A stretch of 64,000 nt of DNA from Maritimibacter fusiformis (GTDB lineage: Bacteria > Pseudomonadota > Alphaproteobacteria > Rhodobacterales > Rhodobacteraceae). Under the pieces are notes generated by a model. It saw only the letters and a list, made by a program, of their open reading frames with translations, made no database searches and was not told the origin of the DNA. This document shows positions 22,760 through 32,985 of this stretch, piece by piece. The stretch lies in contig NZ_VSIY01000004.1 of the NCBI RefSeq assembly GCF_008086115.1, positions 62,001 through 126,000 of the forward strand, written 5' to 3'. Within the stretch, counting starts at the first letter, position 1; every line of letters begins with the position of its first letter. The position numbers were made by a program, and so were the translations under genes.

Positions 22760-23991
22760 GCGGGCTGGGCCAACGCCATTGGCCGCTCGCGGATCGGCAG
22801 ATGCACCAGCGCCGAGAAGGCGCCGACGCCGACTCCGATCCACCACACCAGCGTGTAGTCGCCTGCCAGGTCATACATCCGCCCGCCCAGCCAGACGCCT
22901 AGAAAGCTGCCCAATTGGTGCGAGAAGAAGACGAAGCCATAAAGCGTTCCCATGTAGCGCAGCCCGTAGATATGCGCGACAAGTCCCGAGGTCAGCGGCA
23001 CAGTTGCCAGCCAGAGCGAGCCCATCACGATCGAGAAGACGATCACGCTGGTCGGCGTGATCGGCATCATGATGAATATCGCGGCCACGATGGTGCGCCC
23101 GGTATAGATCCCGGCCAGCAGGTATTTCTTGGAATACCGGTTACCAAGCCAGCCCGCCGTCAGGGTGCCCGCGATATTGGCCAGCCCGATCAGCGAGATC
23201 GACAGCGCCCCCAGCGCCGAGGTGGTCGTGACCCCGACCGAGGCGAGCGTTCCCGACGGGTCGATGGTGCCGCACATCTCGGTCACGAAGGCCGGGAAAT
23301 GCGCGGTGATGAAGGCCAGTTGATAGCCGCAGGAAAAGAAGCCGAGGAAGATCATCGTATAGGACGGGTCGAGAAACGCGCGGCGAAGCACCGTGCCCAG
23401 GCTTTCCTCAAGCTCGACCCGGCCGACAGCCGGCGCGCGCATCATCGGCAGCATGAAAAGCGACGACAGGATCACCGCCGCGAACACGATGAACACGTTT
23501 TGCCATGACATCAGGGTCATCAGCCATTCCGCCGCCGGTGCGCCGAATATCTGGCCGGCGGACCCCGCCGCGGTGGCGATCGCCAGCGCCATCGACCGGT
23601 TGGCATCGCTCGCCGCGCGTCCGACCACCGCGAGGATCACGCCGAACCCGGTGCCGGCAATGCCGAACCCCACGGCGATTTCAAGAACCTGGTGCATTTC
23701 CGGGGTCGTCGCAAAGGCCGAGCCGACCAGCCCGCCGGCATAGAGCAGCGCTCCCAGCACGATGGCCCTGCGATCCCCCAGTTTTTCGGCGATGGCGCCA
23801 AAGATCGGCTGGCCGATGCCCCAGGCAAGGTTCTGGATCGCGATGGCCAGGCTGAAATCGGCGCGCAGCCAGCCGAACTCCTCGGCGACGGGGATCTGAA
23901 AGACGCCGAAACTCGCCCGGATCGCGAAGCTGAGCATGATGATGACGCAGCCGGCGATGAGAACCGGGGTTATCAATCTGGACTGAGACAA
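22756..23991 (-). CDS. MFS transporter
   Basis: A 411-residue major facilitator with twelve predicted membrane segments. The loop between TM2 and TM3 (GAIAEKLGDRRAIVLGALL) is the classical MFS signature. FAIRASFGVFQIPVAEEFGW at the start resembles the monocarboxylate/oxalate-formate-like subgroup; the substrate is not predictable. It is convergent with the Lrp regulator, ends overlapping by four bases, and divergent from zapE across a 120-base gap. Confidence 0.85.
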   Translation of the reverse strand: MSQSRLITPVLIAGCVIIMLSFAIRASFGVFQIPVAEEFGWLRADFSLAIAIQNLAWGIGQPIFGAIAEKLGDRRAIVLGALLYAGGLVGSAFATTPEMHQVLEIAVGFGIAGTGFGVILAVVGRAASDANRSMALAIATAAGSAGQIFGAPAAEWLMTLMSWQNVFIVFAAVILSSLFMLPMMRAPAVGRVELEESLGTVLRRAFLDPSYTMIFLGFFSCGYQLAFITAHFPAFVTEMCGTIDPSGTLASVGVTTTSALGALSISLIGLANIAGTLTAGWLGNRYSKKYLLAGIYTGRTIVAAIFIMMPITPTSVIVFSIVMGSLWLATVPLTSGLVAHIYGLRYMGTLYGFVFFSHQLGSFLGVWLGGRMYDLAGDYTLVWWIGVGVGAFSALVHLPIRERPMALAQPA

Positions 23992-24111
23992 GGGCCGGCT
24001 CTCCGAATGACGCTGCGCGACATTCTGTCAAATTCGAGGGCGGGTCAATTCTCGCATCACGCGTTGCAGGACCGCCTTTCCTTATCCGGCGCGGCGTTTT
24101 ATGCGGGGGCC

Positions 24112-25191
24112 ATGGGCGAGACGCTGCACCAGATCTATGACCGCGCGGTGGCCGAGGGCCGGCTTGAGGCCGACCCGGCGCAGCTGGCCTTGCTGCCGGT
24201 GCTCGACGATATTCGCGCGCATCTGGAGGCCACGCCGGCCCGGCGCAAGGGCATTCTCGGCGGGCTGTTTCACAAGCCCGAGGAGGTGCCGCAGGGCCTT
24301 TATGTCTGGGGCGGGGTCGGGCGCGGCAAGTCGATGCTGATGGACCTGTTCGTCGGCAACCTGTCCATCGCCGAAAAACGCCGGGTGCATTTTCATGCCT
24401 TCATGCAAGAGGTGCACGCGGGGATGCACGCGGCCCGAAAGGACGGGGCGCAAGATGCGCTGGCGCCGGTGGCCGACAGGCTGACCCGCGATCTGCGGCT
24501 GCTGGCCCTGGACGAGATGCAGATCACCGACATCACCGACGCGATGATCGTCGGGCGGCTGTTCGAAAAGCTGTTCGCGGCGGGCGTGGTGGTGGTGACG
24601 ACCTCGAACCGGCATCCCGACGACCTCTACAAGGACGGGCTGAACCGGCAGTTGTTCCTGCCGTTCATCGACCTGATCAAGGACCGGCTGGCGGTGCATG
24701 AACTGGTCAGTCCGACCGACTACCGCCAGACGCTTCTGGCCGGATCGCGGGTCTATTTCACGCCGCTGGGGGCCGAGGCGCGCGCCGGGCTGGATGCGAT
24801 CTGGAACGAGCTTTGCCCGGGTGAGGCCGCGCCGCTGATCCTGACCGTGAAGGGGCGTGAGGTCGAGATCCCGGCCTGGTGCGGCGGCGTCGGGCGGGCG
24901 AGTTTCTACGATCTCTGCGCCAAGCCGCTCGGCCCCGGCGACTATCTGGCGATTGCCGACCAGTTGCGCGTTCTGCTGCTGGACGACATCCCGCGCCTTG
25001 GGCGGCAGAACTTCAACGAGGCGCGCCGCTTTGTCACCCTGATCGACGCGCTCTATGAGGCGCATGTGCGGCTGATTTGCTCGGCGGCGGCGGAACCGGA
25101 CTACCTCTATGTCGAGGGCGAGGGCAGTTTCGAGTTCGAGCGCACCGCCTCGCGTCTGCGCGAGATGCAGGCGGAAGATTGGGGGCGCTAG
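24112..25191 (+). CDS. zapE: Cell division protein ZapE (AFG1-like ATPase)
   Basis: A 359-residue P-loop ATPase. Walker A is GGVGRGKSMLMDLF near 65-78; HFHAFMQEVH follows; Walker B is LLALDEMQITDITDAM near 125-140; and the sensor block VVTTSNRHPDDLYKDGLNR lies near 161-179. ZapE family members associate with the division ring (bacteria) or act in mitochondrial quality control (AFG1). The start is MGETLHQIYDRA; a long upstream open frame overlaps the divergent MFS gene and is not credible. Confidence 0.9.
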   Translation: MGETLHQIYDRAVAEGRLEADPAQLALLPVLDDIRAHLEATPARRKGILGGLFHKPEEVPQGLYVWGGVGRGKSMLMDLFVGNLSIAEKRRVHFHAFMQEVHAGMHAARKDGAQDALAPVADRLTRDLRLLALDEMQITDITDAMIVGRLFEKLFAAGVVVVTTSNRHPDDLYKDGLNRQLFLPFIDLIKDRLAVHELVSPTDYRQTLLAGSRVYFTPLGAEARAGLDAIWNELCPGEAAPLILTVKGREVEIPAWCGGVGRASFYDLCAKPLGPGDYLAIADQLRVLLLDDIPRLGRQNFNEARRFVTLIDALYEAHVRLICSAAAEPDYLYVEGEGSFEFERTASRLREMQAEDWGR

Positions 25192-25225
25192 AAAAAGAAC
25201 CGCCCCGGGTGGGGGTCCGGGGCGG
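25190..25225 (-). terminator. Rho-independent terminator on the minus strand
   Basis: A perfect 9-base stem (CCGCCCCGG / CCGGGGCGG) with an 8-base loop is followed on the minus strand by TTCTTTTTC. It can only end leftward transcription, i.e. the candidate sRNA or read-through from folC. Confidence 0.65.
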
Positions 25226-25373
25226 CACCTCGGGTCTTTGAGGGCAACGTGCGCTGAATATGTGATCACAAAACTGATCGGCCCTTGGTTCGGCCTGTTC
25301 GTCCGGTCCCTCGTCCTGTTCTGCTCGACAGGTTCGTCTTGTCACTTGTGGTGCGTGCACCAAGAATTCGTTA
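25192..25373 (-). ncRNA. Candidate small RNA, about 180 nt
   Basis: Between the convergent zapE and folC genes, the minus strand carries a consensus promoter and, about 150 bases later, an intrinsic terminator with a T run. No convincing reading frame with a ribosome binding site was found between them. The surrounding gap is AT-richer than average (26 of 60 G/C at 25381-25440). It is not 6S, SRP, tmRNA or RNase P by recognisable core motifs. A short unknown protein cannot be excluded. Confidence 0.45.
25261..25270. repeat. TGTGATCACA palindrome, copy 1
   Basis: A perfect 10-base palindrome that recurs at 25519-25528; both are followed within 5-7 bases by a GATC tetramer. Possibly a regulator site such as those of GntR-type proteins; function unknown. 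Confidence 0.4.
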
Positions 25374-25379
25374 CGCCAC

Positions 25380-25408
25380 ATTTAGACAGACTATCACGTT
25401 TTCGTCAA
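25380..25408 (-). promoter_or_regulatory. Promoter for the candidate sRNA
   Basis: On the minus strand, TTGACG (25408-25403) and CTAAAT (25385-25380) with a 17-base spacer. It points away from folC and towards zapE. Confidence 0.5.
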
Positions 25409-25518
25409 TATTGTGGGTTGACTTGGGATCCGACTGTGACTTTCGGGAAAAACCGAGTCTGCACAACGGGTTGAGTCGCGAATGCGTCACCCGGCGAGTC
25501 CTACCGCGAAATCTTTTT

Positions 25519-25528
25519 TGTGATCACA
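25519..25528. repeat. TGTGATCACA palindrome, copy 2
   Basis: Second copy, 258 bases from the first, close to the end of folC. The sequence 25409-25518 between it and the sRNA promoter holds three GAGTC (GANTC-type) sites but no recognised gene. Confidence 0.4.
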
Positions 25529-25555
25529 CGCAGCGATCAGCCGGATCTGGCTGAT

Positions 25556-26827
25556 TCACCCGTTGTCGCGAAGCACCCGACCGGCCAGGTAGAGCGACCC
25601 GCAAATCAGGATGCGGGCCGCCGGGGTTGCCCGGGTGATCGCATGAATCGCGCTGGCGACGTCCGGTGCGGTGTCGGCCACAAGCCCTGCCGCGCGTGCG
25701 GCGTCGGCGGTGGCCTCGGCGGGCAAGGTGTTGGGCTCGCCCGGGATCGGCACGGCGGTCAGGCTATCGGCAAGTCCGGCCAGCGGGCGCATGAACCCGG
25801 CCACGTCCTTGGTGTTCAGCATCCCGCACACCAGATGGGTGGGCCGGGGCGGCAGATCGCCAAGCACCTGCGCCAGCATCGTGCCCGCCGCCGGGTTGTG
25901 GCCGCCGTCGAGCCACAGCTCGGCCCCTTCCGCCAGGTCCACCAGGGGGCCGTGGCGCAGGCGCTGCATCCGGGCGGGCCAGGTGACATCCGTCATCGCC
26001 GCCTCGCACGCCGCCTCGTCGAACCCCAGCGCGCGCAGCGCCGCCAGCGCCGCCCCGGCGTTCTGGATCTGATGCGGCCCGATCAGCGCGGGCAGGGGCA
26101 GGTCGAGCAGCCCGGTTTCGTCCTGAAACACCAGCCGCCCGCGTTCCTCCCAGACATGCCAATGCTGGCCATGAACCAGAAGCGGCGCACCCAGCCGGGC
26201 GGCCTTTGCCTCGATCACCTCCAGCGCCTCGTCCGGTTGCGGGCCGACGATGCACGGCACGCCGCGCTTGAGAATGCCGGCCTTTTCGCCCGCGATCTCG
26301 GCCAGGGTCGTGCCCAGATACTGGGTGTGGTCGATGGATACCGGGGTGATCACCGTCAGCACCGGATCGACCACGTTGGTGGCATCCAGTCGCCCGCCCA
26401 GCCCGACCTCGAGCAGGGTGAAGTCCGCCGGTTTCTCGGCGAAGGCCAGCAGGGCGGCGACCGTGGTGATCTCGAAATAGGTGATGCTTTCGCCGCCATT
26501 CGCGGCCTCGCAACGGTCGAGCGCTTCGGTCAGGGCCTCTTCGGAAATCAACGCGCCCGCCAGCCGGATGCGTTCGTGGAACCGCGCCAGATGCGGCGAG
26601 GTATAGGCGTGCGCCGTGCGTCCCGCGCCCACCAGCCCGGCGCGGATCATGGCAAGCGTCGAGCCTTTGCCGTTGGTGCCCGCAATATGGATCACCGGCG
26701 GCAGGCGGCGTTCCGGGTGGTCGAGCGCGGCCAGAAGGCGCCAGACCCGATCCAGCGTAAGGTCGATGATCTTGGGGTGCAGCGACATCATCCGCTCGAG
26801 GATGATGTCCGAGGCCTGTTCGCTCAC
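25556..26827 (-). CDS. folC: Bifunctional folylpolyglutamate synthase / dihydrofolate synthase
   Basis: A 423-residue ATP-dependent ligase of folate metabolism. It adds L-Glu to dihydropteroate and further Glu to reduced folates. Seen: the P-loop HIAGTNGKGSTLAMIRAGL near 46-64, the omega loop with TSPHLARFHERI near 76-87, FEITTVAALLAF near 121, and LLEVGLGGRLDATNVVDP near 136-153. Length is normal. Its start overlaps the end of accD by four bases, the common accD-folC operon. Confidence 0.94.
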   Translation of the reverse strand: MSEQASDIILERMMSLHPKIIDLTLDRVWRLLAALDHPERRLPPVIHIAGTNGKGSTLAMIRAGLVGAGRTAHAYTSPHLARFHERIRLAGALISEEALTEALDRCEAANGGESITYFEITTVAALLAFAEKPADFTLLEVGLGGRLDATNVVDPVLTVITPVSIDHTQYLGTTLAEIAGEKAGILKRGVPCIVGPQPDEALEVIEAKAARLGAPLLVHGQHWHVWEERGRLVFQDETGLLDLPLPALIGPHQIQNAGAALAALRALGFDEAACEAAMTDVTWPARMQRLRHGPLVDLAEGAELWLDGGHNPAAGTMLAQVLGDLPPRPTHLVCGMLNTKDVAGFMRPLAGLADSLTAVPIPGEPNTLPAEATADAARAAGLVADTAPDVASAIHAITRATPAARILICGSLYLAGRVLRDNG

Positions 26828-27777
26828 TTCTTGGCGGCCCCGGCCCCGTCCGCACTCGCCTTGGCGGAGGTGTCCAGCGCCGCGATCTCGTCAGGCTCCG
26901 GCGCCGGCAGATCGCCGCGCACCGCAGGGGTTTCGCGCAAGAGCATTCTGAGGATCGTGACCAGCTCGTCCTTCATCTCGCGCCGGTGCGTCACCCGGTC
27001 GAGCATGCCGTGATCCAGCAGGTATTCGGCACGCTGGAACCCCTCGGGCAGCTTTTCGCGGATGGTCTGTTCGATCACCCGGGGGCCTGCGAAACAGATC
27101 AGCGCGTTCGGCTCGGCGATCTGGACATCGCCTAGCATCGCATAGCTTGCCGTGACGCCGCCGGTGGTCGGGTGGGTCAAGACGACGATGTAGGGCAGCC
27201 CGGCCTCTTTCACCATGTCGACCGCGACCGTGGTGCGCGGCATCTGCATCAGGCTGAGAATACCCTCCTGCATCCGCGCGCCGCCGGCGGCGGAGAACAG
27301 CACCAGCGGGCGCCTGAGCTTGACCGCACGTTCCGCCGCCGCGACGATGGCGTTGCCGACATACATCCCCATCGAGCCGGCCATGAAGGCGAAATCCTGT
27401 GCCGCGGCCACGATCGGCGTGCGCCCGATCTCGCCCTCGGCGACCAGCATCGCCTCGGCCTCGTCGGTGGCCTTCTGCGCCGCCTTGAGCCGGTCGGGAT
27501 AGCGTTTCTGGTCCTTGAAATGCAGCGGGTCGGCCACCGGCGCAGGCACTTTCACCTCGGTGAAGATGCCGTTGTCGAATAGCGCGGAAAAGCGCTCACG
27601 CGGGCTGAAGGCCATGTGGTGATCGCAGTTGGTGCAGACATTGAGGTTGTCCGCCAGTTCGCGGTGAAACAGCATCTGGCCGCACTCGGGGCATTTGATC
27701 CAGAGGTTTTCGGGCACCTCGCGGCGCGAAAACAGCGAGTTGATCCGGGGCCGGACGTAGTTGGTGATCCAGTTCAT
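26824..27777 (-). CDS. accD: Acetyl-CoA carboxylase carboxyltransferase beta subunit
   Basis: A 317-residue subunit that, with AccA, transfers the carboxyl group from biotin to acetyl-CoA, the first committed step of fatty acid synthesis. The N-terminal four-cysteine zinc ribbon is visible (CPECGQ near 29 and CTNCDHH near 51), followed by the crotonase-type core with SAAGGARMQEGILSLMQM near 162 and LTHPTTGGVTASYAMLGD near 199. It is translationally coupled to folC. The CPBP protease gene lies 27 bases upstream in the same direction. Confidence 0.96.
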   Translation of the reverse strand: MNWITNYVRPRINSLFSRREVPENLWIKCPECGQMLFHRELADNLNVCTNCDHHMAFSPRERFSALFDNGIFTEVKVPAPVADPLHFKDQKRYPDRLKAAQKATDEAEAMLVAEGEIGRTPIVAAAQDFAFMAGSMGMYVGNAIVAAAERAVKLRRPLVLFSAAGGARMQEGILSLMQMPRTTVAVDMVKEAGLPYIVVLTHPTTGGVTASYAMLGDVQIAEPNALICFAGPRVIEQTIREKLPEGFQRAEYLLDHGMLDRVTHRREMKDELVTILRMLLRETPAVRGDLPAPEPDEIAALDTSAKASADGAGAAKK

Positions 27778-27804
27778 GCCTATCCTCGAGTGTTCGCGCC
27801 TTAC

Positions 27805-28725
27805 CTAGTCGTGGTTTCGGTCTTTTGCAATCGGGCGATGGCGGCCCATCCAGCGCCACCAGATCAGGAAAACCACGGTCATGGCAACGGTTTGGGCCAG
27901 GATCGAATAGGTGGTGTAGCCGCCGCGCAGGTCCATCTGGACGATCCACAGGGAAAAACCGTCGAGATTGCCGCCGATGCCGATCAGGGTCAGCGCCGCG
28001 TTGTTGCCGAAGTGAAGCCCTGCCGCCGCGCCCAGGTTGCCGGTGCGCAGGGTCACCAGGGCCGCCAGCGTGCCCATCACGGTGGCATTCAGCACATAGG
28101 CCGAGGCGTTGAGAAAGCCGAAGCTGAAGGCGTCGAAATGCAGCGCGCCGAAGGCCAGCGAGGGCAGCACGCCCCAGATCCACACGCTCACGAACCGGGC
28201 GCGAAGCTGTTGCAGGAGATAGCCGCGAAACACCGCCTCTTCTGCGAAGGTCTGAAACAGGATCAGCGCCAGCGCCGGGACGAGACCCAGAAGCCACGGG
28301 CCGACCGACCGCACGCGCATGACCTCGGGCGGCACGCCTTCGGGCAGGACCAGGTGCTCGATGGCCAGCAGCGCATAGAGCGCCAGCGCCAACGACAGCA
28401 TGACCGCCGCGCCGACACCGAAATGGCGCAGGTTCAGCCGTTTGGCCGCGCCGAACAGGCTGGCATAGCTGCGCCGGTGCAGTAGCGGCAGAACGATGAC
28501 AAGTCCCACGTGAAACCCGGCGAAGGTCAGGAAGAACACCGCCGCCGTGGCGAAGTCATCGGCGCTGGCCATCTGGTAGAGGGGCCGGTTCAACAGCCGC
28601 GCGCCTAGGTTGAGGATCGCGAAGGTTCCGAAGAACCAGATCACCATGATCAGGGCGAACCCTAGAAGGGTGCGCCAGATCTGTGCCCGGGCAAGGGCAG
28701 GATGCCAGAAAGGTAGGTTGCTCAT
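27805..28725 (-). CDS. CPBP family intramembrane metalloprotease
   Basis: A 306-residue membrane protein with about eight hydrophobic segments. Motif 1, FAEEAVFRGYLLQQLR near 178-193, carries the catalytic double glutamate. Motif 2, LAFGALHFDAF, and the later LHFGNNAAL supply the histidines and asparagine of the CAAX protease/bacteriocin-processing (Abi) fold. Substrates are unknown in most bacteria. The start is MSNLPFWHPAL after GGTGAT; earlier in-frame codons run into the divergent region. It is likely the first gene of an operon with accD-folC. Confidence 0.87.
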   Translation of the reverse strand: MSNLPFWHPALARAQIWRTLLGFALIMVIWFFGTFAILNLGARLLNRPLYQMASADDFATAAVFFLTFAGFHVGLVIVLPLLHRRSYASLFGAAKRLNLRHFGVGAAVMLSLALALYALLAIEHLVLPEGVPPEVMRVRSVGPWLLGLVPALALILFQTFAEEAVFRGYLLQQLRARFVSVWIWGVLPSLAFGALHFDAFSFGFLNASAYVLNATVMGTLAALVTLRTGNLGAAAGLHFGNNAALTLIGIGGNLDGFSLWIVQMDLRGGYTTYSILAQTVAMTVVFLIWWRWMGRHRPIAKDRNHD

Positions 28726-28769
28726 CACCTGCCAGTTAGCCCACCGGGGCGCGAAAGGTCCAGCCACGC

Positions 28770-28798
28770 TTGTCACAGGGCCTTGGCTGGCCTAGACC
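28770..28798 (+). promoter_or_regulatory. Candidate promoter of the lipoprotein gene
   Basis: TTGTCA (28770-28775) and TAGACC (28793-28798) with a 17-base spacer, about 35 bases before the start codon. Confidence 0.45.
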
Positions 28799-28832
28799 GA
28801 AATGGGACATTGGGTATCTGATAGGCATCGGG

Positions 28833-29516
28833 ATGCGAAACGGCTTGCGCAGGGCGGTTTTCTTGGCGGCCATGACGGCATTGCTGACCGCCTGTGCCCC
28901 GCGCGAAAAACCCCGCAGTGACAACGCCACCCTCGCGCCGCGCTCGCTCAGCGTGATGAGCAAGGGGTTTGTCGTGGCCGGACCGCGCGGCTTCTGCGTC
29001 GATACCCGAAGCTCGACATCCACCGAGGACTCGGCCTTTGCGCTGTTTGGAAGCTGCTCGGCGATTTCCGGCAACCCGGCTGACGACAAGCCCAGGGCGC
29101 CCGCGATCCTGTCGGCTTCGGTGGTTCCGGCGGACGGTCCGCTGGACGAGGACGCGCTGGACCGGCTGGCCGCGTTCCTGTCCTCCGACGAAGGCCGCGC
29201 CGCCCTGAGCCGGGGCGAGGGCGATACCGATGTCGTGGTGCTGGACGTGGAACGCGCGCCGGGGCTGGTGCTGATTCATGCCCGCGACGGCATGGCGGCG
29301 GGCGATCTGCAAAGCGATTACTGGCGCGCGGTCGTTGCCGTGTCGGGCCATATCGTGTCGGCCACCGTCAGCGGCTTTGCCGCCACGCCGTTCGACTCCG
29401 ACGCCGGCACGGCGCTGGCACGCGACTTTGCCAATGCGATGCGCCGGGCCAATGGCGAACGCGCCGGGGGCGGCGGTGGCGGAGGGCTGGGAACTTTGCT
29501 CGATCGTTTGCTCTAA
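28833..29516 (+). CDS. Lipoprotein of unknown function
   Basis: A 227-residue protein with a lipoprotein signal peptide: MRNGLRRAVFLAAMTALLTAC, lipobox LLTAC with the cysteine at residue 21. The mature part has a FVVAGPRGFCVDTRSS block, a central alpha/beta-like region and a C-terminal glycine run (GGGGGGGLGTLL). It has no recognised domain. It is divergent from the CPBP protease gene and followed by two conserved unknown genes in the same direction. Confidence 0.7.
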   Translation: MRNGLRRAVFLAAMTALLTACAPREKPRSDNATLAPRSLSVMSKGFVVAGPRGFCVDTRSSTSTEDSAFALFGSCSAISGNPADDKPRAPAILSASVVPADGPLDEDALDRLAAFLSSDEGRAALSRGEGDTDVVVLDVERAPGLVLIHARDGMAAGDLQSDYWRAVVAVSGHIVSATVSGFAATPFDSDAGTALARDFANAMRRANGERAGGGGGGGLGTLLDRLL

Positions 29517-29573
29517 GGAAACGGTTTTGTGTAAGAATGGAAACAATGCCATTTATCGAGCGAATCCCTGAAC

Positions 29574-30347
29574 ATGGCTAAACCGCCCAACGGACTGATC
29601 GACCGGCTGCTGCATCGCCGCGTGATGCGGCGCTGGGAAAAGGTTGCCGACCGGGCCCCGAGCCTGAGCCTGCCGTCGCTTCGGCGGGTGCGGTCGCGCG
29701 CGTTGCAACTGCGCGAGCTGCTCGACCGGGTGCTGTTCGAGGCCGACGCGCGCCTGACCCTGCCGCTGGTCGGATCGAACGCGTTTCAAAAGCCGCTGCA
29801 TTCCGACTGGGGCTGGCGGCCGCAGCTTTGGCGCGGGCCGATCTATCCGCCCGGTGCCGCCGCAGCCGAGACCAAGTCGCGCTTTGGCGACGAAGTCACG
29901 CTGTTTCACGACTGCCGCGTGTCGGAACTGACCGTGCGCCAGATCCGCAATACCCGCGAAGAAGACCTGGCGCCCTTCGGGTTGCGCATGGACGTGTTCC
30001 GCTTCGACGGCTCGTTCCTGTCGCTGGTGATCGACCTGCCGCAAGGCGCGGTGCAGGGGTTGAAACGCAAGCACCTGGTGCGGCTGAACGCGGTGGTCGA
30101 GACGGAAAAACCGCTCGAGATCTTCGCGCGGTTCAACGTCCGTCACGGCCCCAACACCGAGCAGATCGTGCGTGAACTGCCGCTGGGCGAGGATGAGATC
30201 ATGGTCGAGTTTGATCTTGCCTACAGCAAGCTCAACGAAAAGCGGGTCGACAGCGCCTGGGTCGATCTGATCTTCGAGGGGCCGGAAATGAACCAGGTGA
30301 TCCTGCGCGATGTCACCTTCAGCCGCCGCCCGCGCGCCGAACTCTAG
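29574..30347 (+). CDS. Conserved protein of unknown function, possibly DUF6478
   Basis: A 257-residue soluble protein without signal peptide. The N-terminus is basic (LLHRRVMRRWEKVADRA), and the middle has GWRPQLWRGPIYPPG and FGDEVTLFHDCRVSELTVRQ. The C-terminal half looks beta-rich (SLVIDLPQGAVQGLKRKHL, DEIMVEFDLAYSKLNEKRVD). It resembles a Rhodobacteraceae-specific family I associate with DUF6478, but that name is recalled, not verified. The next gene starts eight bases later, so they are co-transcribed and probably work together. Confidence 0.65.
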   Translation: MAKPPNGLIDRLLHRRVMRRWEKVADRAPSLSLPSLRRVRSRALQLRELLDRVLFEADARLTLPLVGSNAFQKPLHSDWGWRPQLWRGPIYPPGAAAAETKSRFGDEVTLFHDCRVSELTVRQIRNTREEDLAPFGLRMDVFRFDGSFLSLVIDLPQGAVQGLKRKHLVRLNAVVETEKPLEIFARFNVRHGPNTEQIVRELPLGEDEIMVEFDLAYSKLNEKRVDSAWVDLIFEGPEMNQVILRDVTFSRRPRAEL

Positions 30348-30355
30348 GAGGGCAC

Positions 30356-30727
30356 ATGGCCGACATGCAGCTGACCAAGACACGCATCCAGGCCGGGGTC
30401 TGGGAGGGGGTTCTGACCGGGGCCGAAAGACTGCCCGACATCACGGTCAGCCACCTGTCCGAGCCGGTCACGGGCGCCAGCGTGAAGGAAGACCCGGACA
30501 ACCCGGGCCAGTATTTCGTGCGCGTGCCGATCCCCGCCGAACTGTTGTCGGACGGCGTTCAGACCTTCGTGATCTCCGACAAAGCCACAAACGCGCGGCT
30601 GGCGAGCTTTGCCATCATCACCGGGCAGCCGATGGATGCCGATTTCCGGGCCGAGATGGACCTCTTGCGTGCCGAGCTTGACATGCTCAAACGCGCCTTT
30701 CGGCGCCATTGCGTCGAGACGATGTGA
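30356..30727 (+). CDS. Conserved small protein of unknown function
   Basis: A 123-residue acidic-to-neutral protein: an N-terminal beta-like part (VWEGVLTGAERLPDITVSHL, YFVRVPIPAELLSDGVQTFV) and a C-terminal helix (DFRAEMDLLRAELDMLKRAF) with coiled-coil character. It has no recognised family. It begins with ATG after GGAGGGCAC, eight bases behind the preceding unknown gene, which suggests a two-protein unit. Confidence 0.65.
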   Translation: MADMQLTKTRIQAGVWEGVLTGAERLPDITVSHLSEPVTGASVKEDPDNPGQYFVRVPIPAELLSDGVQTFVISDKATNARLASFAIITGQPMDADFRAEMDLLRAELDMLKRAFRRHCVETM

Positions 30728-32824
<2,097 letters not shown>

Positions 32825-32922
32825 GCCATCCACGAAATTGCCCAAATTGGCCCTTGTGGCCGTTTCCATTGTCAGAACATTGCCCGGTTTCTTCCTGCAA
32901 AAGCCGGGATCGCTCCACAGTC

Positions 32923-32941
32923 TTGCCCGAATTCGGGGCAA
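32923..32941. promoter_or_regulatory. Candidate operator before the LysR regulator gene
   Basis: TTGCCC-N7-GGGCAA centred on GAATTCG, 45 bases before the regulator start. Further TTGCCC half-sites lie upstream at about 32838 and 32881. This would fit autoregulation. Confidence 0.4.
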
Positions 32942-32985
32942 TAACGCTTTCAGTTGGGGCGATGCTTGCAGGAAGAGTGATTATT

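Noticed and set aside
23692..24111. N-terminal extension of zapE and a long frame into the MFS gene
   Set aside because: The extension is antisense to the MFS transporter and lacks ZapE similarity; the start at 24112 gives normal family length.
25034..25381. Minus-strand 115-residue frame MWRNEFLVHAP... over the zapE end
   Set aside because: Overlaps zapE coding sequence and the candidate sRNA; no ribosome binding site and shadow-like composition.
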